Shown here: positions 35,324 through 42,743 of the stretch, one piece after another
Position numbering within the stretch: position 1 is the first letter of the stretch
How the letters are laid out: every line of letters starts with the position of its first letter
Assembly (NCBI RefSeq): GCF_011170085.1
Contig: NZ_BLLI01000001.1
Coordinates: 1 to 64,000, forward strand
Direction: 5' to 3'
Origin: Pseudolactococcus hodotermopsidis
Lineage (GTDB): Bacteria; Bacillota; Bacilli; Lactobacillales; Streptococcaceae
DNA: 64,000 bases
Position numbers and translations under genes: made by a program
The notes under the pieces: model-generated
The model's database searches: none
What the model was told of the DNA's origin: nothing
What the model saw: the letters and a program-made list of their open reading frames with translations, nothing else

Positions 35324-36127
35324 TCATTCCCTAGGCGCACCAAACGATCCATACAAAGCAAGCATAAACTCCTCATGCCCCTCAATACTGACCATGCCTT
35401 GCTGACCAACCATAAATGCCGTATCTGAACCAATATTAATGGTATCTGGTACACGTTCAACAGCTTGAAAATCGGGATAATGGTCATAGATATACTGCCA
35501 ACGTTCGGTATCTGATAATTGTGAAAATTCATTGTCTTGACCACTCTCATAACCAACCGAATATTGCGTCAACAGCTGATTATTTTCAAGAGAATGTGTC
35601 TCCATAGCAAGTTCAAACGCACCATCAGCAGTTACATGAGTCGTCAACACAATGACCCGATAATCAGGAGTCAAAAACAAAACTCCTCTATTGTCCGTAT
35701 TTGAGGCCGTCGGCAAATACAAGCTATTTTCAGCAAGCAAATCAGCACCAAATTCTGCCATATAAGCAACCGTTTTGTGATAAGCAGCATAATTATAAGC
35801 ATACTCACCTTTTGCCTTTGTTTCCTCTGGATAATGTTTCCCTTGCCAAGCGCCCTCTTGAATGTAGTAATCCTCATCTTCTTCCTTCTCAGCACTTGAT
35901 GTTTCAGAAGTAGCCTCTGATTCACTTGTCTCGTCTGACTGATTTTCCGATGCCGTCCCTTTTGACTGGCTACTACTTTTTGGTGCTGTACCATTTTCGA
36001 TTTTGACGTACGATTTTTGCCCATTCCAAATGACGAGACAAACAATCGCCAGAATGACGACACCCGAGATAACAAAAATTGTTCTAAGTTTTGTATCGCC
36101 TTTTTTAGCTTGTTTTCTTTTTTCCAT
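35324..36127 (-). CDS. Hypothetical membrane-anchored protein downstream of a T-box
   Basis: 267 aa, not recognised. A basic N-terminus is followed by one membrane helix (IFVISGVVILAIVCLVIWN, about 18-36), then a Ser/Thr/Glu-rich linker (about 50-85) and a folded extracellular domain of about 180 residues (YYIQEGAWQGKHYPEETKAK onward). Probably a surface-exposed single-pass protein. AAAGGGGAAG is the ribosome site. It is the first gene after a T-box leader, although T-boxes normally control amino-acid-related genes, so its regulation is odd. Confidence 0.7.
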   Translation of the reverse strand: MEKRKQAKKGDTKLRTIFVISGVVILAIVCLVIWNGQKSYVKIENGTAPKSSSQSKGTASENQSDETSESEATSETSSAEKEEDEDYYIQEGAWQGKHYPEETKAKGEYAYNYAAYHKTVAYMAEFGADLLAENSLYLPTASNTDNRGVLFLTPDYRVIVLTTHVTADGAFELAMETHSLENNQLLTQYSVGYESGQDNEFSQLSDTERWQYIYDHYPDFQAVERVPDTINIGSDTAFMVGQQGMVSIEGHEEFMLALYGSFGAPRE

Positions 36128-36138
36128 CTTACTTCCCC

Positions 36139-36197
36139 TTTATTTAAACTTCAAGCTAACTTTCTATGAAAGTTAGCGCCTATGGCGCACCGCTTGT
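36139..36197. repeat. Palindromic 5'-UTR repeat, copy 1
   Basis: Contains AAACTTCAAGCTAACTTTCT, then GAAAGTTAGC (GCTAACTTTC/GAAAGTTAGC hairpin) and GCGCCTATGGCGC. Related copies occur at 55203-55319 and, partly, at 39462-39496. Each lies about 13 nt upstream of a minus-strand start codon and its edge supplies the AAAGG(A/G)G ribosome-site region. Confidence 0.7.
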
Positions 36198-36204
36198 TTT
36201 TTCT

Positions 36205-36432
36205 ACAAAAAAACGCCCAAAATCCATACAGATTAGGGCGCTTTCACGTGGTACCACCTAAATTCCTAGAAAATTTTCCTAGACACTCAATTGATTTATT
36301 CGGTTTGTCAAAAAGCAACAATTATAAGCGCATTTATAGGTCTTTCAGCGACTTCCTACTCTCTTTGAAAATGCGGGGTTACAAAACTCTTTTCGTTTTC
36401 TTAATTTTACCAAAATAAGCGCTTACCGTCAA
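36205..36432 (-). promoter_or_regulatory. T-box leader with promoter
   Basis: Minus strand: promoter TTGACG (36427-36432), 17 bases, TAAAAT (36404-36409); the -35 box overlaps the end of the MFS gene. About 190 nt of leader follow with AGAGAGTAGG and GTCGCTGAAAGAC (stem I features), then the T-box core AGGTGGTACCACG (about 36246-36260). The terminator CGCCCTAATC...GGATTTTGGGCG plus T7 ends at 36205. The core and competing terminator are clear; stem I is short and the specifier codon was not resolved, so the amino acid is unknown. Confidence 0.8.
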
Positions 36433-37703
36433 ATTTCTTTAGCCACCCCATTTTCATCAACTTCAGCCAATTTAAAGTCAAGTTTTAGAAACCAACTCAC
36501 GCCTATCGTCCAAAAAATAACAAGCGCCGAACAAGTCACTGCTGTTATAAAATTTAACGAGATTTTAGCCACTTTCAAATCATAAATCATGCCGAAAACA
36601 AGCACACCCAGCGGCATTAACAGCTGAGAAATCGTCCCCATTAGCGTGAAAACGCGCCCTTGCAGATGACTAGGCACGACCTTTTGAATCCAGCCAAACA
36701 GTGGGGTATTCGTGTAGACGAGCGCCACGCCAAGCACCAGCATGAGTATCACGTACAGGCTCAGCGCAAGGTATAGCGTTTTTGTGACAATGGGAATCAA
36801 CCCCGCCAAAAAGAGACAAACAACTAGCAAAGTCAGGCTTTTCATGCTCTTCAACACAGGATAGCGCAGTTGTTTTGATTTGCCGAGTCTGATACCAGCG
36901 ATGAAAAAACCGAGCGTCATCGCAATTTCAACTGTGGCATACATGAGATTTGAGAATCCGAGAACGTGAATCTGCATATAAGGCATACCAATAGTTATCG
37001 CACCGAAGAAGAAATTGACAGGTGCGCTGATTAATATCATTCCCCAAAGTAATTTTTTCGACATGAAATAGACAAGACCATCTTTAAAAGAATAAGACAT
37101 TTCTTCACTTTTTTCAGCCTTTTCTTGCTGATTAAAGTCAAAATCCAAGCTAAAAGTCAAGATTAATGTGACGATTTCTGTCGCTATCTCAACTATCACA
37201 AATAATTCAAAAGGTAAAATTGTAAACAAAATCGCACTTAAAATAGGCGATATAAGTCCCGAAAAACTCTGCGCTGACTGCGTATAGCCCAGAAATTTTT
37301 GCAAATCCTTAGCCAAAACAAGATGAACACGCGCAGCCTGATAAGCATTTCCCGTGAACAAATCACTGATTTTAAGCATGGTAATGATAAATATCACGCT
37401 AAGCATAGGCGTGTCAACTAGACGATAAAGTACGATAAAAATAGCAAGACTAAGAATCGTGAATATTTGACTTGCGATAATTATTTTTTTATGACTATGT
37501 TTGTCAATCAGCGTTCCCACAATCGGCAGCAATATCAAACTGACAATCGGTCCAATAATTTGTGTCATACCAAAATTCATAGCGCTTGAAGTCTCACGCA
37601 AAATAAGCAAGCCCAAGCCAAATGAGAAAATTGAGCTACCAAAAACCCCAACAGTCGTTGAAATCAGTGAAATTCTCAACTGTTTAAGTGACCTTTTTTC
37701 CAT
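36429..37703 (-). CDS. MFS-family transporter
   Basis: About 424 aa from the ATG at 37703, chosen because TAAAGGAGAGG precedes it and it overlaps the end of a small upstream ORF. Twelve hydrophobic segments; DKHSHKKIIIASQ matches the loop 2-3 motif of major facilitator exporters, and the general layout is that of MFS_3/MdfA-like drug exporters such as enterobactin/tetracycline-type pumps. It is probably repressed by the TetR regulator encoded upstream, whose operator lies at 37798-37814. Confidence 0.87.
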   Translation of the reverse strand: MEKRSLKQLRISLISTTVGVFGSSIFSFGLGLLILRETSSAMNFGMTQIIGPIVSLILLPIVGTLIDKHSHKKIIIASQIFTILSLAIFIVLYRLVDTPMLSVIFIITMLKISDLFTGNAYQAARVHLVLAKDLQKFLGYTQSAQSFSGLISPILSAILFTILPFELFVIVEIATEIVTLILTFSLDFDFNQQEKAEKSEEMSYSFKDGLVYFMSKKLLWGMILISAPVNFFFGAITIGMPYMQIHVLGFSNLMYATVEIAMTLGFFIAGIRLGKSKQLRYPVLKSMKSLTLLVVCLFLAGLIPIVTKTLYLALSLYVILMLVLGVALVYTNTPLFGWIQKVVPSHLQGRVFTLMGTISQLLMPLGVLVFGMIYDLKVAKISLNFITAVTCSALVIFWTIGVSWFLKLDFKLAEVDENGVAKEI

Positions 37704-37704
37704 T

Positions 37705-37779
37705 TTAATAATCCTCTCCTTTAAATTTAAGTTTACGTTTTGAAAGTTTATCGCTTTCAATTTTGATTAGTGAATACAT
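37705..37779 (-). CDS. Small upstream ORF (24 aa) coupled to the MFS gene
   Basis: ATG at 37779 with the strong ribosome site AGAGGAGGAATTC. It encodes the basic peptide MYSLIKIESDKLSKRKLKFK then GEDY and stops with TAA one base before the MFS ATG (TAAAATG). The ribosome site of the MFS gene lies inside the end of this ORF, so translation of one should influence the other. It starts just downstream of the TetR operator. No known family; candidate leader peptide. Confidence 0.6.
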   Translation of the reverse strand: MYSLIKIESDKLSKRKLKFKGEDY

Positions 37780-37797
37780 GAATTCCTCCTCTTTTTG

Positions 37798-37814
37798 AGA
37801 CCGATAGTCTGTTT
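37798..37814. promoter_or_regulatory. TetR operator upstream of the MFS operon
   Basis: AGACCGATAGTCTGTTT, matching 15 of 17 bases of the operator at 38588-38604. Lies between the regulator's stop codon and the small ORF start. Confidence 0.75.
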
Positions 37815-37834
37815 GACATAAAAATTAAAGCTGA

Positions 37835-38473
37835 TTAGTCAGCATTAATTTTGCGATAATATTGCTTGATATTTTCTAATAGCTTGGGAGTTAGCAACTT
37901 CACTCCTTGATTTCTAAAGATTTTATGATAGAAAGCCAACTTCCCGTAAAAACGTTCAGTAGTGATAAAGTAAACTCTCATCCCTAACCAAATACTGAAA
38001 AATTCAACAATCAGCTCAGCAAGTTCATCTGGAAAATCAGTCATGATTGACGAATCTTCAATGCCTATTCGCACTAATTCTGCAATTTTAGGCGCTTGAT
38101 CGCGCATATTTGTTAGATAAATTTCACCGAAAACCTTAGGCTCATTGAACAGCGATTTAGCTGAACGCATGAGATTGATTTTCGTGTCATTTTTCAAAGT
38201 CAACTCAAATAACTGTTGAATTTTTTCAAGTCCAGTCAGACTAGCATCATTTTTCAAACGCACCAAATCATCCGCCGTCGTATCAATCTGCGACATGATT
38301 CGATTAAAAATCTCCTTTTTCGACTTAAAATGATAATAAATCGCCCCCTTGCTAAAGCCACTATTGACAATATCTTGCATGGTTGTATTATCGTAACCCT
38401 TTTCAAAAAATAACTTTTGTGCAACTTGTAACATGCTATCAACCGTTTTTTCTGGATATTTATTTCTGACCAT
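37835..38473 (-). CDS. TetR-family transcriptional regulator
   Basis: 212 aa. An N-terminal helix-turn-helix (TMQDIVNSGFSKGAIYYHFK, about 31-50, and SKKEIFNRIM) is typical of TetR/AcrR repressors; the C-terminal ligand domain is specific. Two matching palindromes, one in its own promoter and one before the MFS exporter, indicate that it represses itself and the exporter and is released by a drug-like ligand. The AAGGGAG ribosome site precedes the ATG. Confidence 0.9.
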   Translation of the reverse strand: MVRNKYPEKTVDSMLQVAQKLFFEKGYDNTTMQDIVNSGFSKGAIYYHFKSKKEIFNRIMSQIDTTADDLVRLKNDASLTGLEKIQQLFELTLKNDTKINLMRSAKSLFNEPKVFGEIYLTNMRDQAPKIAELVRIGIEDSSIMTDFPDELAELIVEFFSIWLGMRVYFITTERFYGKLAFYHKIFRNQGVKLLTPKLLENIKQYYRKINAD

Positions 38474-38587
38474 AGCTACTCCCTTAATGATTGAGGAACA
38501 AAGTGACGAAGAATTTAGGGTCTTGCCATCTACAACGTTCTTTTGCGATTTTACCGCTTAGGCGTTGGAGTAGCTACTCCCTAAAAC

Positions 38588-38604
38588 AAACCGACAGTCT
38601 GTTT
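38588..38604. promoter_or_regulatory. TetR operator in the regulator's own promoter
   Basis: Palindrome AAACCGACAGTCTGTTT directly after the minus-strand promoter TTGACA (about 38634-38639), 17 bases, TATTCT. It covers the expected transcription start, so binding would block initiation. Confidence 0.8.
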
Positions 38605-38685
38605 ATAATAAGAATACACCTTTATGCCACTTTTGTCAAGCACAAATAAAAAAAACTTGCGATTCCTCACAAATTTCCCTCACGC

Positions 38686-38985
38686 TCAAAACGGCAAACC
38701 TTTAGTAAATTTCCCCATCTTCTGCTCAGTCGTCTTATCAATCTCAACCAAAGCATTATTGACAGCTTGGGCAATCATATCTGACAGCGTTTCAGCATCT
38801 TCTGGGTCAATCAACTCAGCCGAAATGTCAAGATTAGTCAGCTTGCGATCGCCAGTGAAAGCAACTTTTACCAAATCTTGCGCTGATGTGCCGTAAAATG
38901 TCGTCTCTTCGATTTCAGCTTGCGCCTTTTTCATGTTTTTCTGCAAATCTTGCGCTTGTTGCATCATTTTCTTCATATTCATCAT
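38686..38985 (-). CDS. ybaB: YbaB/EbfC-family nucleoid-associated protein
   Basis: 99 aa from MMNMKKMMQQAQ, with GGAG 11 nt upstream; longer starts lack a ribosome site. A small DNA-binding dimer: the helical N-terminus with MMQQAQDLQKNMKKAQAEIE, the central strands VKVAFTGDRKLTNLDIS and the C-terminal helix DMIAQAVNNALVEIDKTTEQ are the family pattern. A single gene near a tRNA. It usually neighbours dnaX/recR; here it does not. Confidence 0.93.
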   Translation of the reverse strand: MMNMKKMMQQAQDLQKNMKKAQAEIEETTFYGTSAQDLVKVAFTGDRKLTNLDISAELIDPEDAETLSDMIAQAVNNALVEIDKTTEQKMGKFTKGLPF

Positions 38986-39010
38986 GATAAATAAATCTCC
39001 TTTTTCTAAT

Positions 39011-39036
39011 AAAAAAGCCGAGCGCATGGCTCAGCA
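39011..39036 (-). terminator. Hairpin after the tRNA gene
   Basis: Minus-strand GAGCCATGCGCTCGGC followed by TTTTTTATT, directly after the tRNA end; moderate stem. Confidence 0.55.
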
Positions 39037-39040
39037 ATAA

Positions 39041-39126
39041 TGCGGAGAAAGGGACTTGAACCCTCACGACCAAAATAGGTCACAGGATCCTTAATCCTGC
39101 GCGTCTGCCAATTCCGCCATCTCCGC
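39041..39126 (-). tRNA. tRNA-Leu(TAA)
   Basis: 86 nt. The acceptor arms GCGGAGA and TCTCCGC pair, the D-arm contains GGCGGAATTGGCAGACGCGC, the anticodon loop of the stem GGATT/GGATCC region carries TAA, a class II long variable arm is present, and the T-arm contains GGGTTCAAGTCCC. The terminal CCA is not encoded. Confidence 0.95.
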
Positions 39127-39196
39127 GAAACTACTTTATTAGTATATCAAAGTATGCGTAAATCGTCAAGAGGTTTTGCAAGTTTTTTTCAAAAAA

Positions 39197-39448
39197 TCAG
39201 TAGTTGACTTGTTCAAACAAGCCATCTGGCAAGTCATGAAAACCTTTACCAGCTTGATAATTCTCAAACTTCCCCGCTAAAAATTGATAGGCGGAAAGCC
39301 GACTTTCATAGCGAATCACTGCATCTTTTGCGCGCTCATCGCCGTTAGCCATCTCTTCTTGCGCCGCCACCATTGCCATCTGATGAACAGCAACTTGTGT
39401 CGCCACCCAATCACCAAAATCTTTTAAAAATTCCTGTTCGTATGTCAT
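39197..39448 (-). CDS. DUF1912-like small protein
   Basis: 83 aa, helical, MTYEQEFLKDFGDWVATQVA and then AMVAAQEEMANGDERAKDA. It matches, from memory, the DUF1912 family of streptococci and lactococci; function unknown. Upstream (39462-39496) is a partial copy of the palindromic 5'-UTR repeat that includes the ribosome-site region AAAGAGAAAA. Confidence 0.75.
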   Translation of the reverse strand: MTYEQEFLKDFGDWVATQVAVHQMAMVAAQEEMANGDERAKDAVIRYESRLSAYQFLAGKFENYQAGKGFHDLPDGLFEQVNY

Positions 39449-39461
39449 GTTTTCTCTTTTC

Positions 39462-39496
39462 TTTGAACTTCAAATTAATTTTCTAGGAAAATAGAT
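39462..39496. repeat. Palindromic 5'-UTR repeat, partial copy
   Basis: TTTGAACTTCAAATTAATTT then TCTAGGAAAATAGA matches the left half of the copy at 55203 (TTTGAACTTCAAGCTAACTT, TCTAGCAAAATAGA). Same position relative to the next start codon as the other copies. Confidence 0.6.
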
Positions 39497-39505
39497 GATT
39501 TCTCA

Positions 39506-40003
39506 TCATTTCCCAACGCTCTGAAATGCAAGCCGTGCGCCTTCAAATAGAACTATCCCACATTTTTCAAAGCCGAGTTTCGTTAAAATATGTTGCATAA
39601 TCTGATTTTCCGTGTGCGTGTCGCAACGAAAATCGTGATAAGAGCTGAACTCAGCAAAAATAGCACGGAAAAATTGCTGAGCAAGTGCGCGCCCGCGAAA
39701 CTGGTCAGACAAAGCTAATCTGTGAATTGTCACATAGTCTCGATTGTCATTTAACCAAGCTCCGTCTTGAATCTTGTCATAGGCGGGGTCAAAGCCAGTG
39801 ATAACAGCTGCGTAACCCGCAATCTCGCCGTCAATTTCTAACACATAGCCGACACCCGTTTCAATATCAGCGCTCACGTCAGAAACATTCGGGTAGCTAC
39901 TCGTCTGCCACTGGTCAATGCCCTGACGTTTCAGAAAAGCACGCGCATTTTCAATCACTGCCACAATTGCCCGCAAATCAGCCAAAGTCGCCTGTCTCAT
40001 CAT
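39506..40003 (-). CDS. GNAT-family N-acetyltransferase
   Basis: 165 aa. N-terminal [20 protein letters not shown], a central strand [21 protein letters not shown] with the acetyl-CoA loop (Q-F-R-G-R-A-L-A), and the C-terminal [19 protein letters not shown]. Substrate unknown. It overlaps the end of the RlmD-type methyltransferase gene by 4 nt (ATGA), so both are in one operon. Confidence 0.88.
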   Translation of the reverse strand: MMRQATLADLRAIVAVIENARAFLKRQGIDQWQTSSYPNVSDVSADIETGVGYVLEIDGEIAGYAAVITGFDPAYDKIQDGAWLNDNRDYVTIHRLALSDQFRGRALAQQFFRAIFAEFSSYHDFRCDTHTENQIMQHILTKLGFEKCGIVLFEGARLAFQSVGK

Positions 40004-41337
40004 CTGCGCACCAACTTCACGACCGCCTCCGTCCGCGCTGTGTGCGGGAACATATCGACCGACTGGATGTAGCTGACCTCGTAGACTTGCGCCAGTTTGA
40101 CCAAGTCGCGCGCCAAAGTCGAGACGTTGCAGGAGACGTAGACCATTTTTTTAGGTTTTGTGGCAACAATGGTGTCAAGCAGTTTGTCGTCGAGCCCTGT
40201 TCGTGGCGGATCGACAATCAGCGCTGTGGCTTTGAAACCGTCTGCGACCCATTGCGGTATCAGTTTTTCAGCCGTTCCGACCTCGTAAACACCGTCTGGC
40301 ACGTTAAGTCGCGCATCAGCAATCGACTCGGCAATCACATCCATGCCACGAATGCTGCGCACCTTGCCCAAAAAAGCCCGACCAATCGTCCCAGTCCCCG
40401 AATACGCATCAATCAAATCATCGTCTGCCCTCGCTCCCATTGCCTTGAGTGCCTCACGATAAAGAACGTTGGTCTGTTTGGGATTGAGCTGGTAAAAGGC
40501 ACGCGGACTCAGCTCAAAAGTATAGTCCAAAACGCCCTCCAAAATCGCACGCTCGCCCCAAAGAATTTCGGTATGCTCGCCATAAATCTCAGAAGACTGT
40601 TTGCGGTTAATGTTGAGCGCAATCGTCTTGATTTCAGGGAATTTTTCGGTCAGACTGGCAATCGTAAGTTTGAGTTCAATCGGCGCAGACGAGATAAAAA
40701 TCAGCTGCACTTGCCCCGTTTTGTGCGCACGACGTACCATAACTGTGCGCACGCCGTCGAATTTTCGTTCATTGTAGATGGGAATCCGATGAAAAGTCAG
40801 CAATTCTGTGACTTCATTGATAATCTTCTGTGTCGTCTCATCTTGGACGAGACAATTTTTGATTTCGACTAATTTGTGAGAATTTTCCGCAAAAAGACCC
40901 GCACGAACTTTTTCGCCTAAAAAACGTGTCTGAAACTGCAATTTTGCCCGATAATGTTGCAGCTGTTTCATGCCAATCGTTTTGCGCACCTCATAATTTT
41001 CATAGCCTTGCGGTTTAAATTTTTGAAGCGCTTGGCGGAGCAAATCTTGCTTAAACAGCAACTGCTGCGGATAAGCTAGGTGCATGATTTGACAACCACC
41101 ACATTGCTTATAACTCTCACACATCGGCACAACCCGATGAGGCGATTTTTTATTGAGTTTGAGCATTTTCGCCGTCGCATAATTGCGCTCGCTTGTCACA
41201 ATTTCGGCGTAAACCTCCTCGCCCTTGAGCGCACCCGCAACAAAAACCGTCGTCCCCTTAAAATTGCCAACGCCTTCGCCATTAATACCGATTTTTTTTA
41301 TTTTCAGCGGAATTTTCTGCTTGATTTTTAAAGTCAT
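40000..41337 (-). CDS. 23S rRNA (uracil-5-)-methyltransferase, RlmD/RumA type
   Basis: 445 aa. N-terminal TRAM domain ([20 protein letters not shown]), then the iron-sulfur cysteines [14 protein letters not shown] (about 74-87) with NCLVQ later, the SAM motif [16 protein letters not shown] (about 308-323) and the nucleophile [17 protein letters not shown] near 401. This is the RlmD/RlmCD family, which methylates uridines U747 and/or U1939 of 23S rRNA using SAM. Which site is modified cannot be told from sequence. Confidence 0.93.
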   Translation of the reverse strand: MTLKIKQKIPLKIKKIGINGEGVGNFKGTTVFVAGALKGEEVYAEIVTSERNYATAKMLKLNKKSPHRVVPMCESYKQCGGCQIMHLAYPQQLLFKQDLLRQALQKFKPQGYENYEVRKTIGMKQLQHYRAKLQFQTRFLGEKVRAGLFAENSHKLVEIKNCLVQDETTQKIINEVTELLTFHRIPIYNERKFDGVRTVMVRRAHKTGQVQLIFISSAPIELKLTIASLTEKFPEIKTIALNINRKQSSEIYGEHTEILWGERAILEGVLDYTFELSPRAFYQLNPKQTNVLYREALKAMGARADDDLIDAYSGTGTIGRAFLGKVRSIRGMDVIAESIADARLNVPDGVYEVGTAEKLIPQWVADGFKATALIVDPPRTGLDDKLLDTIVATKPKKMVYVSCNVSTLARDLVKLAQVYEVSYIQSVDMFPHTARTEAVVKLVRR

Positions 41338-41385
41338 ACTTCATTTTACCATTTTTTGTCAATAAAAAACACGACTTCTGTCGGT

Positions 41386-41702
41386 TTTATCGTCCCCTTT
41401 TAACGAGGAATGGGGCTATTTAAGCCCTGATAACTTTTCAGACCGCAAGTTCAACAAGTTCTCGTCCCCTTTTGACGAGGAATGGGGCTATTTGAAGCGC
41501 TCAAAACATTGTATCACTTTATGACGTTCTCGTCCCCTTTTAACGAGGAATGGGGCTATTTAGACTTATCATCCAATAAAGCCGTAGTATTTGAGTTCTC
41601 GTCCCCTTTTAACGAGGAATGGGGCTATTTTTTAGTGAATGTAACTCATATTCGCTACTACTAAAAGTTCTCGTCCCCTTTTAACGAGGAATGGGGCTAT
41701 TT
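41386..41702 (-). CRISPR. CRISPR array, distal part (five repeats, four spacers)
   Basis: 36-bp repeats at 41386-41421, 41458-41493, 41526-41561, 41595-41630 and 41667-41702. Plus-strand form starts GTTCTCGTCCCC and ends ATGGGGCTATTT. Spacers are 36, 32, 33 and 36 bp. On the minus strand the repeat ends GGGGACGAGAAC, the 8-nt ACGAGAAC handle typical of type III-A crRNAs, so the array is transcribed on the minus strand, in line with the cas genes. The repeat at 41386 is degenerate at that end (ACGATAAA), marking the leader-distal terminus. One repeat has G for A at the loop. Confidence 0.97.
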
Positions 41703-41744
41703 CATAGTAAGCAATTGATTTCCCCACCATATTTCTCTAATCAC

Positions 41745-42044
41745 TCAGTCCAATTCATTTATCCAATCTTCTTTTTCATGAAAAACTCTAGCGACACGAA
41801 CAAATTCATCATATATTACATATAAAGTAATATACTTAAATCTAATTTTCTTCCTAAACGGCGTATCTTCAATTTTAGGATTTCCATATGGACTTTCCTC
41901 AATAGAATCTAAAGCCTGTTTAATCTCACTTTCGACTTTTGCGATATACTTTTGCGTCGCATTATTCTCAATTAAAAATTTGATAATACCATTGTAATCT
42001 TCATAGAAAGAATCAGTAACCAGCATTCTCATTAACTTTGCCAC
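41745..42044 (-). CDS. RelE/ParE-family toxin
   Basis: 99 aa. MLVTDSFYEDYNGIIKFLIE at the start, FRKKIRFKYITLYVIYDEFV and ARVFHEKEDW at the end fit the RelE/ParE toxin fold (ribosome-dependent mRNA cleavage for RelE, gyrase for ParE; which applies is not deducible). It overlaps the antitoxin by 13 nt. Encoded between two parts of the CRISPR array, same strand as the cas operon; the stop codon is only 43 nt from the next repeat. Confidence 0.87.
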   Translation of the reverse strand: MAKLMRMLVTDSFYEDYNGIIKFLIENNATQKYIAKVESEIKQALDSIEESPYGNPKIEDTPFRKKIRFKYITLYVIYDEFVRVARVFHEKEDWINELD

Positions 42045-42238
42045 CCTACTTTTTGTTTAAAAGTATCATAAGACATGTCTGAGCCTCCATTGAAAACTTT
42101 TGACGTTGATGCTTCCATAACAGAAAACAACTTAACTTTAGCTTGCAATCTTGCAAGCTCTTTTTGTAGTTCATCATATTCACTTTTAGCTAAAATGACA
42201 ACATCTTCATCATGCTCAATAAATTTTGAATTCATCAT
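42032..42238 (-). CDS. RelB/Phd-type antitoxin
   Basis: 68 aa. VVILAKSEYDELQKELARLQ (about 13-32) and a C-terminal tail for toxin binding fit small Phd/RelB antitoxins. AGGAGGTACGAAAGC gives a strong ribosome site, and its own promoter is seen just upstream. Antitoxins of this kind usually repress their own promoter together with the toxin. Confidence 0.83.
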   Translation of the reverse strand: MMNSKFIEHDEDVVILAKSEYDELQKELARLQAKVKLFSVMEASTSKVFNGGSDMSYDTFKQKVGWQS

Positions 42239-42262
42239 GCTTTCGTACCTCCTGTTTATCTT

Positions 42263-42313
42263 ATTATACTACCTTTAATACTTTTCGGCAACCAACAGGA
42301 GTCACACCTGTTT
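42263..42313 (-). promoter_or_regulatory. Promoter and dyad of the toxin-antitoxin operon
   Basis: Minus strand TTGCCG (42286-42291), 17 bases, TATAAT (42263-42268), 25 nt before the antitoxin start. A dyad AACAGG...CCTGTT (42294-42313) adjoins the -35 box and is a plausible autoregulatory operator. Confidence 0.7.
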
Positions 42314-42431
42314 TACGACACTTTCAGTTACATAAAGAGAAAAAATCAAGCAAACAAATGATGAAGGTTTTAGTCACTTTAAATCATTTAGGTTAAGGAA
42401 GATATAGCCAAAAACTATATCAATCTCTTGG

Positions 42432-42539
42432 GTTCTCGTCCCCTTTTGACGAGGAATGGGTCTATTTAATCACCATTATATGATGAAAGATGATCCATGG
42501 TATGTTCTCGTCCCCTTTTGACGAGGAATGGGGCTATTT
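42432..42539 (-). CRISPR. CRISPR array, leader-proximal part (two repeats, one spacer)
   Basis: Repeats at 42432-42467 and 42504-42539 with a 36-bp spacer between. Both carry TTTTGACG in the loop and the first has one mismatch (GGGTCTATTT). Same 36-bp repeat and orientation as the array at 41386-41702; the toxin-antitoxin pair separates the two. The sequence between here and cas6 (42540-42743) is the likely leader; it contains a partial repeat-like end, TGGGTCTATTT, at about 42631-42641. Confidence 0.93.
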
Positions 42540-42743
42540 AGAGAACTTTGCAAACGCATTAGACATCGCTTTCTTACCACTAATATCTTGGTCAAACAAC
42601 GACCAAAACAATTTACTTCGTGACTATTTTGGGTCTATTTGAAAGCAAGGCTAGTCAGTTATGACTACTCCTCAATTATATCAAAATTTTACCTAAAAAT
42701 CTATCTCAAATACCGTAGATAGTCAGTTTTTACATTCAAATTT

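Noticed and set aside
38475-38583. Direct repeat of TAGCTACTCCCT on both sides of the tetR leader
   Set aside because: Short and imperfectly conserved; probably explained by the palindrome GGAGTAGCTACTCC rather than by an insertion.
39967-40872. 301-residue plus-strand frame opposite the rRNA methyltransferase
   Set aside because: Shadow of the methyltransferase gene, whose SAM and catalytic motifs are unambiguous.
41482-41664. 60-residue plus-strand frame across the CRISPR repeats
   Set aside because: It is a by-product of the 36-bp repeats (the same peptide recurs) and has no ribosome site.
42606-42641. Possible additional degenerate CRISPR repeat near cas6
   Set aside because: Only the last 11 bases (TGGGTCTATTT) match, and the distance to the next repeat (about 65 bp) is not a spacer length; kept only as a note on the leader.
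42676-42735. Resemblance to the right end of the MITE family (AAAAATCTATCT...AGTCAGTTTTTA)
   Set aside because: Too short and too diverged, and the diagnostic terminal repeat is missing.
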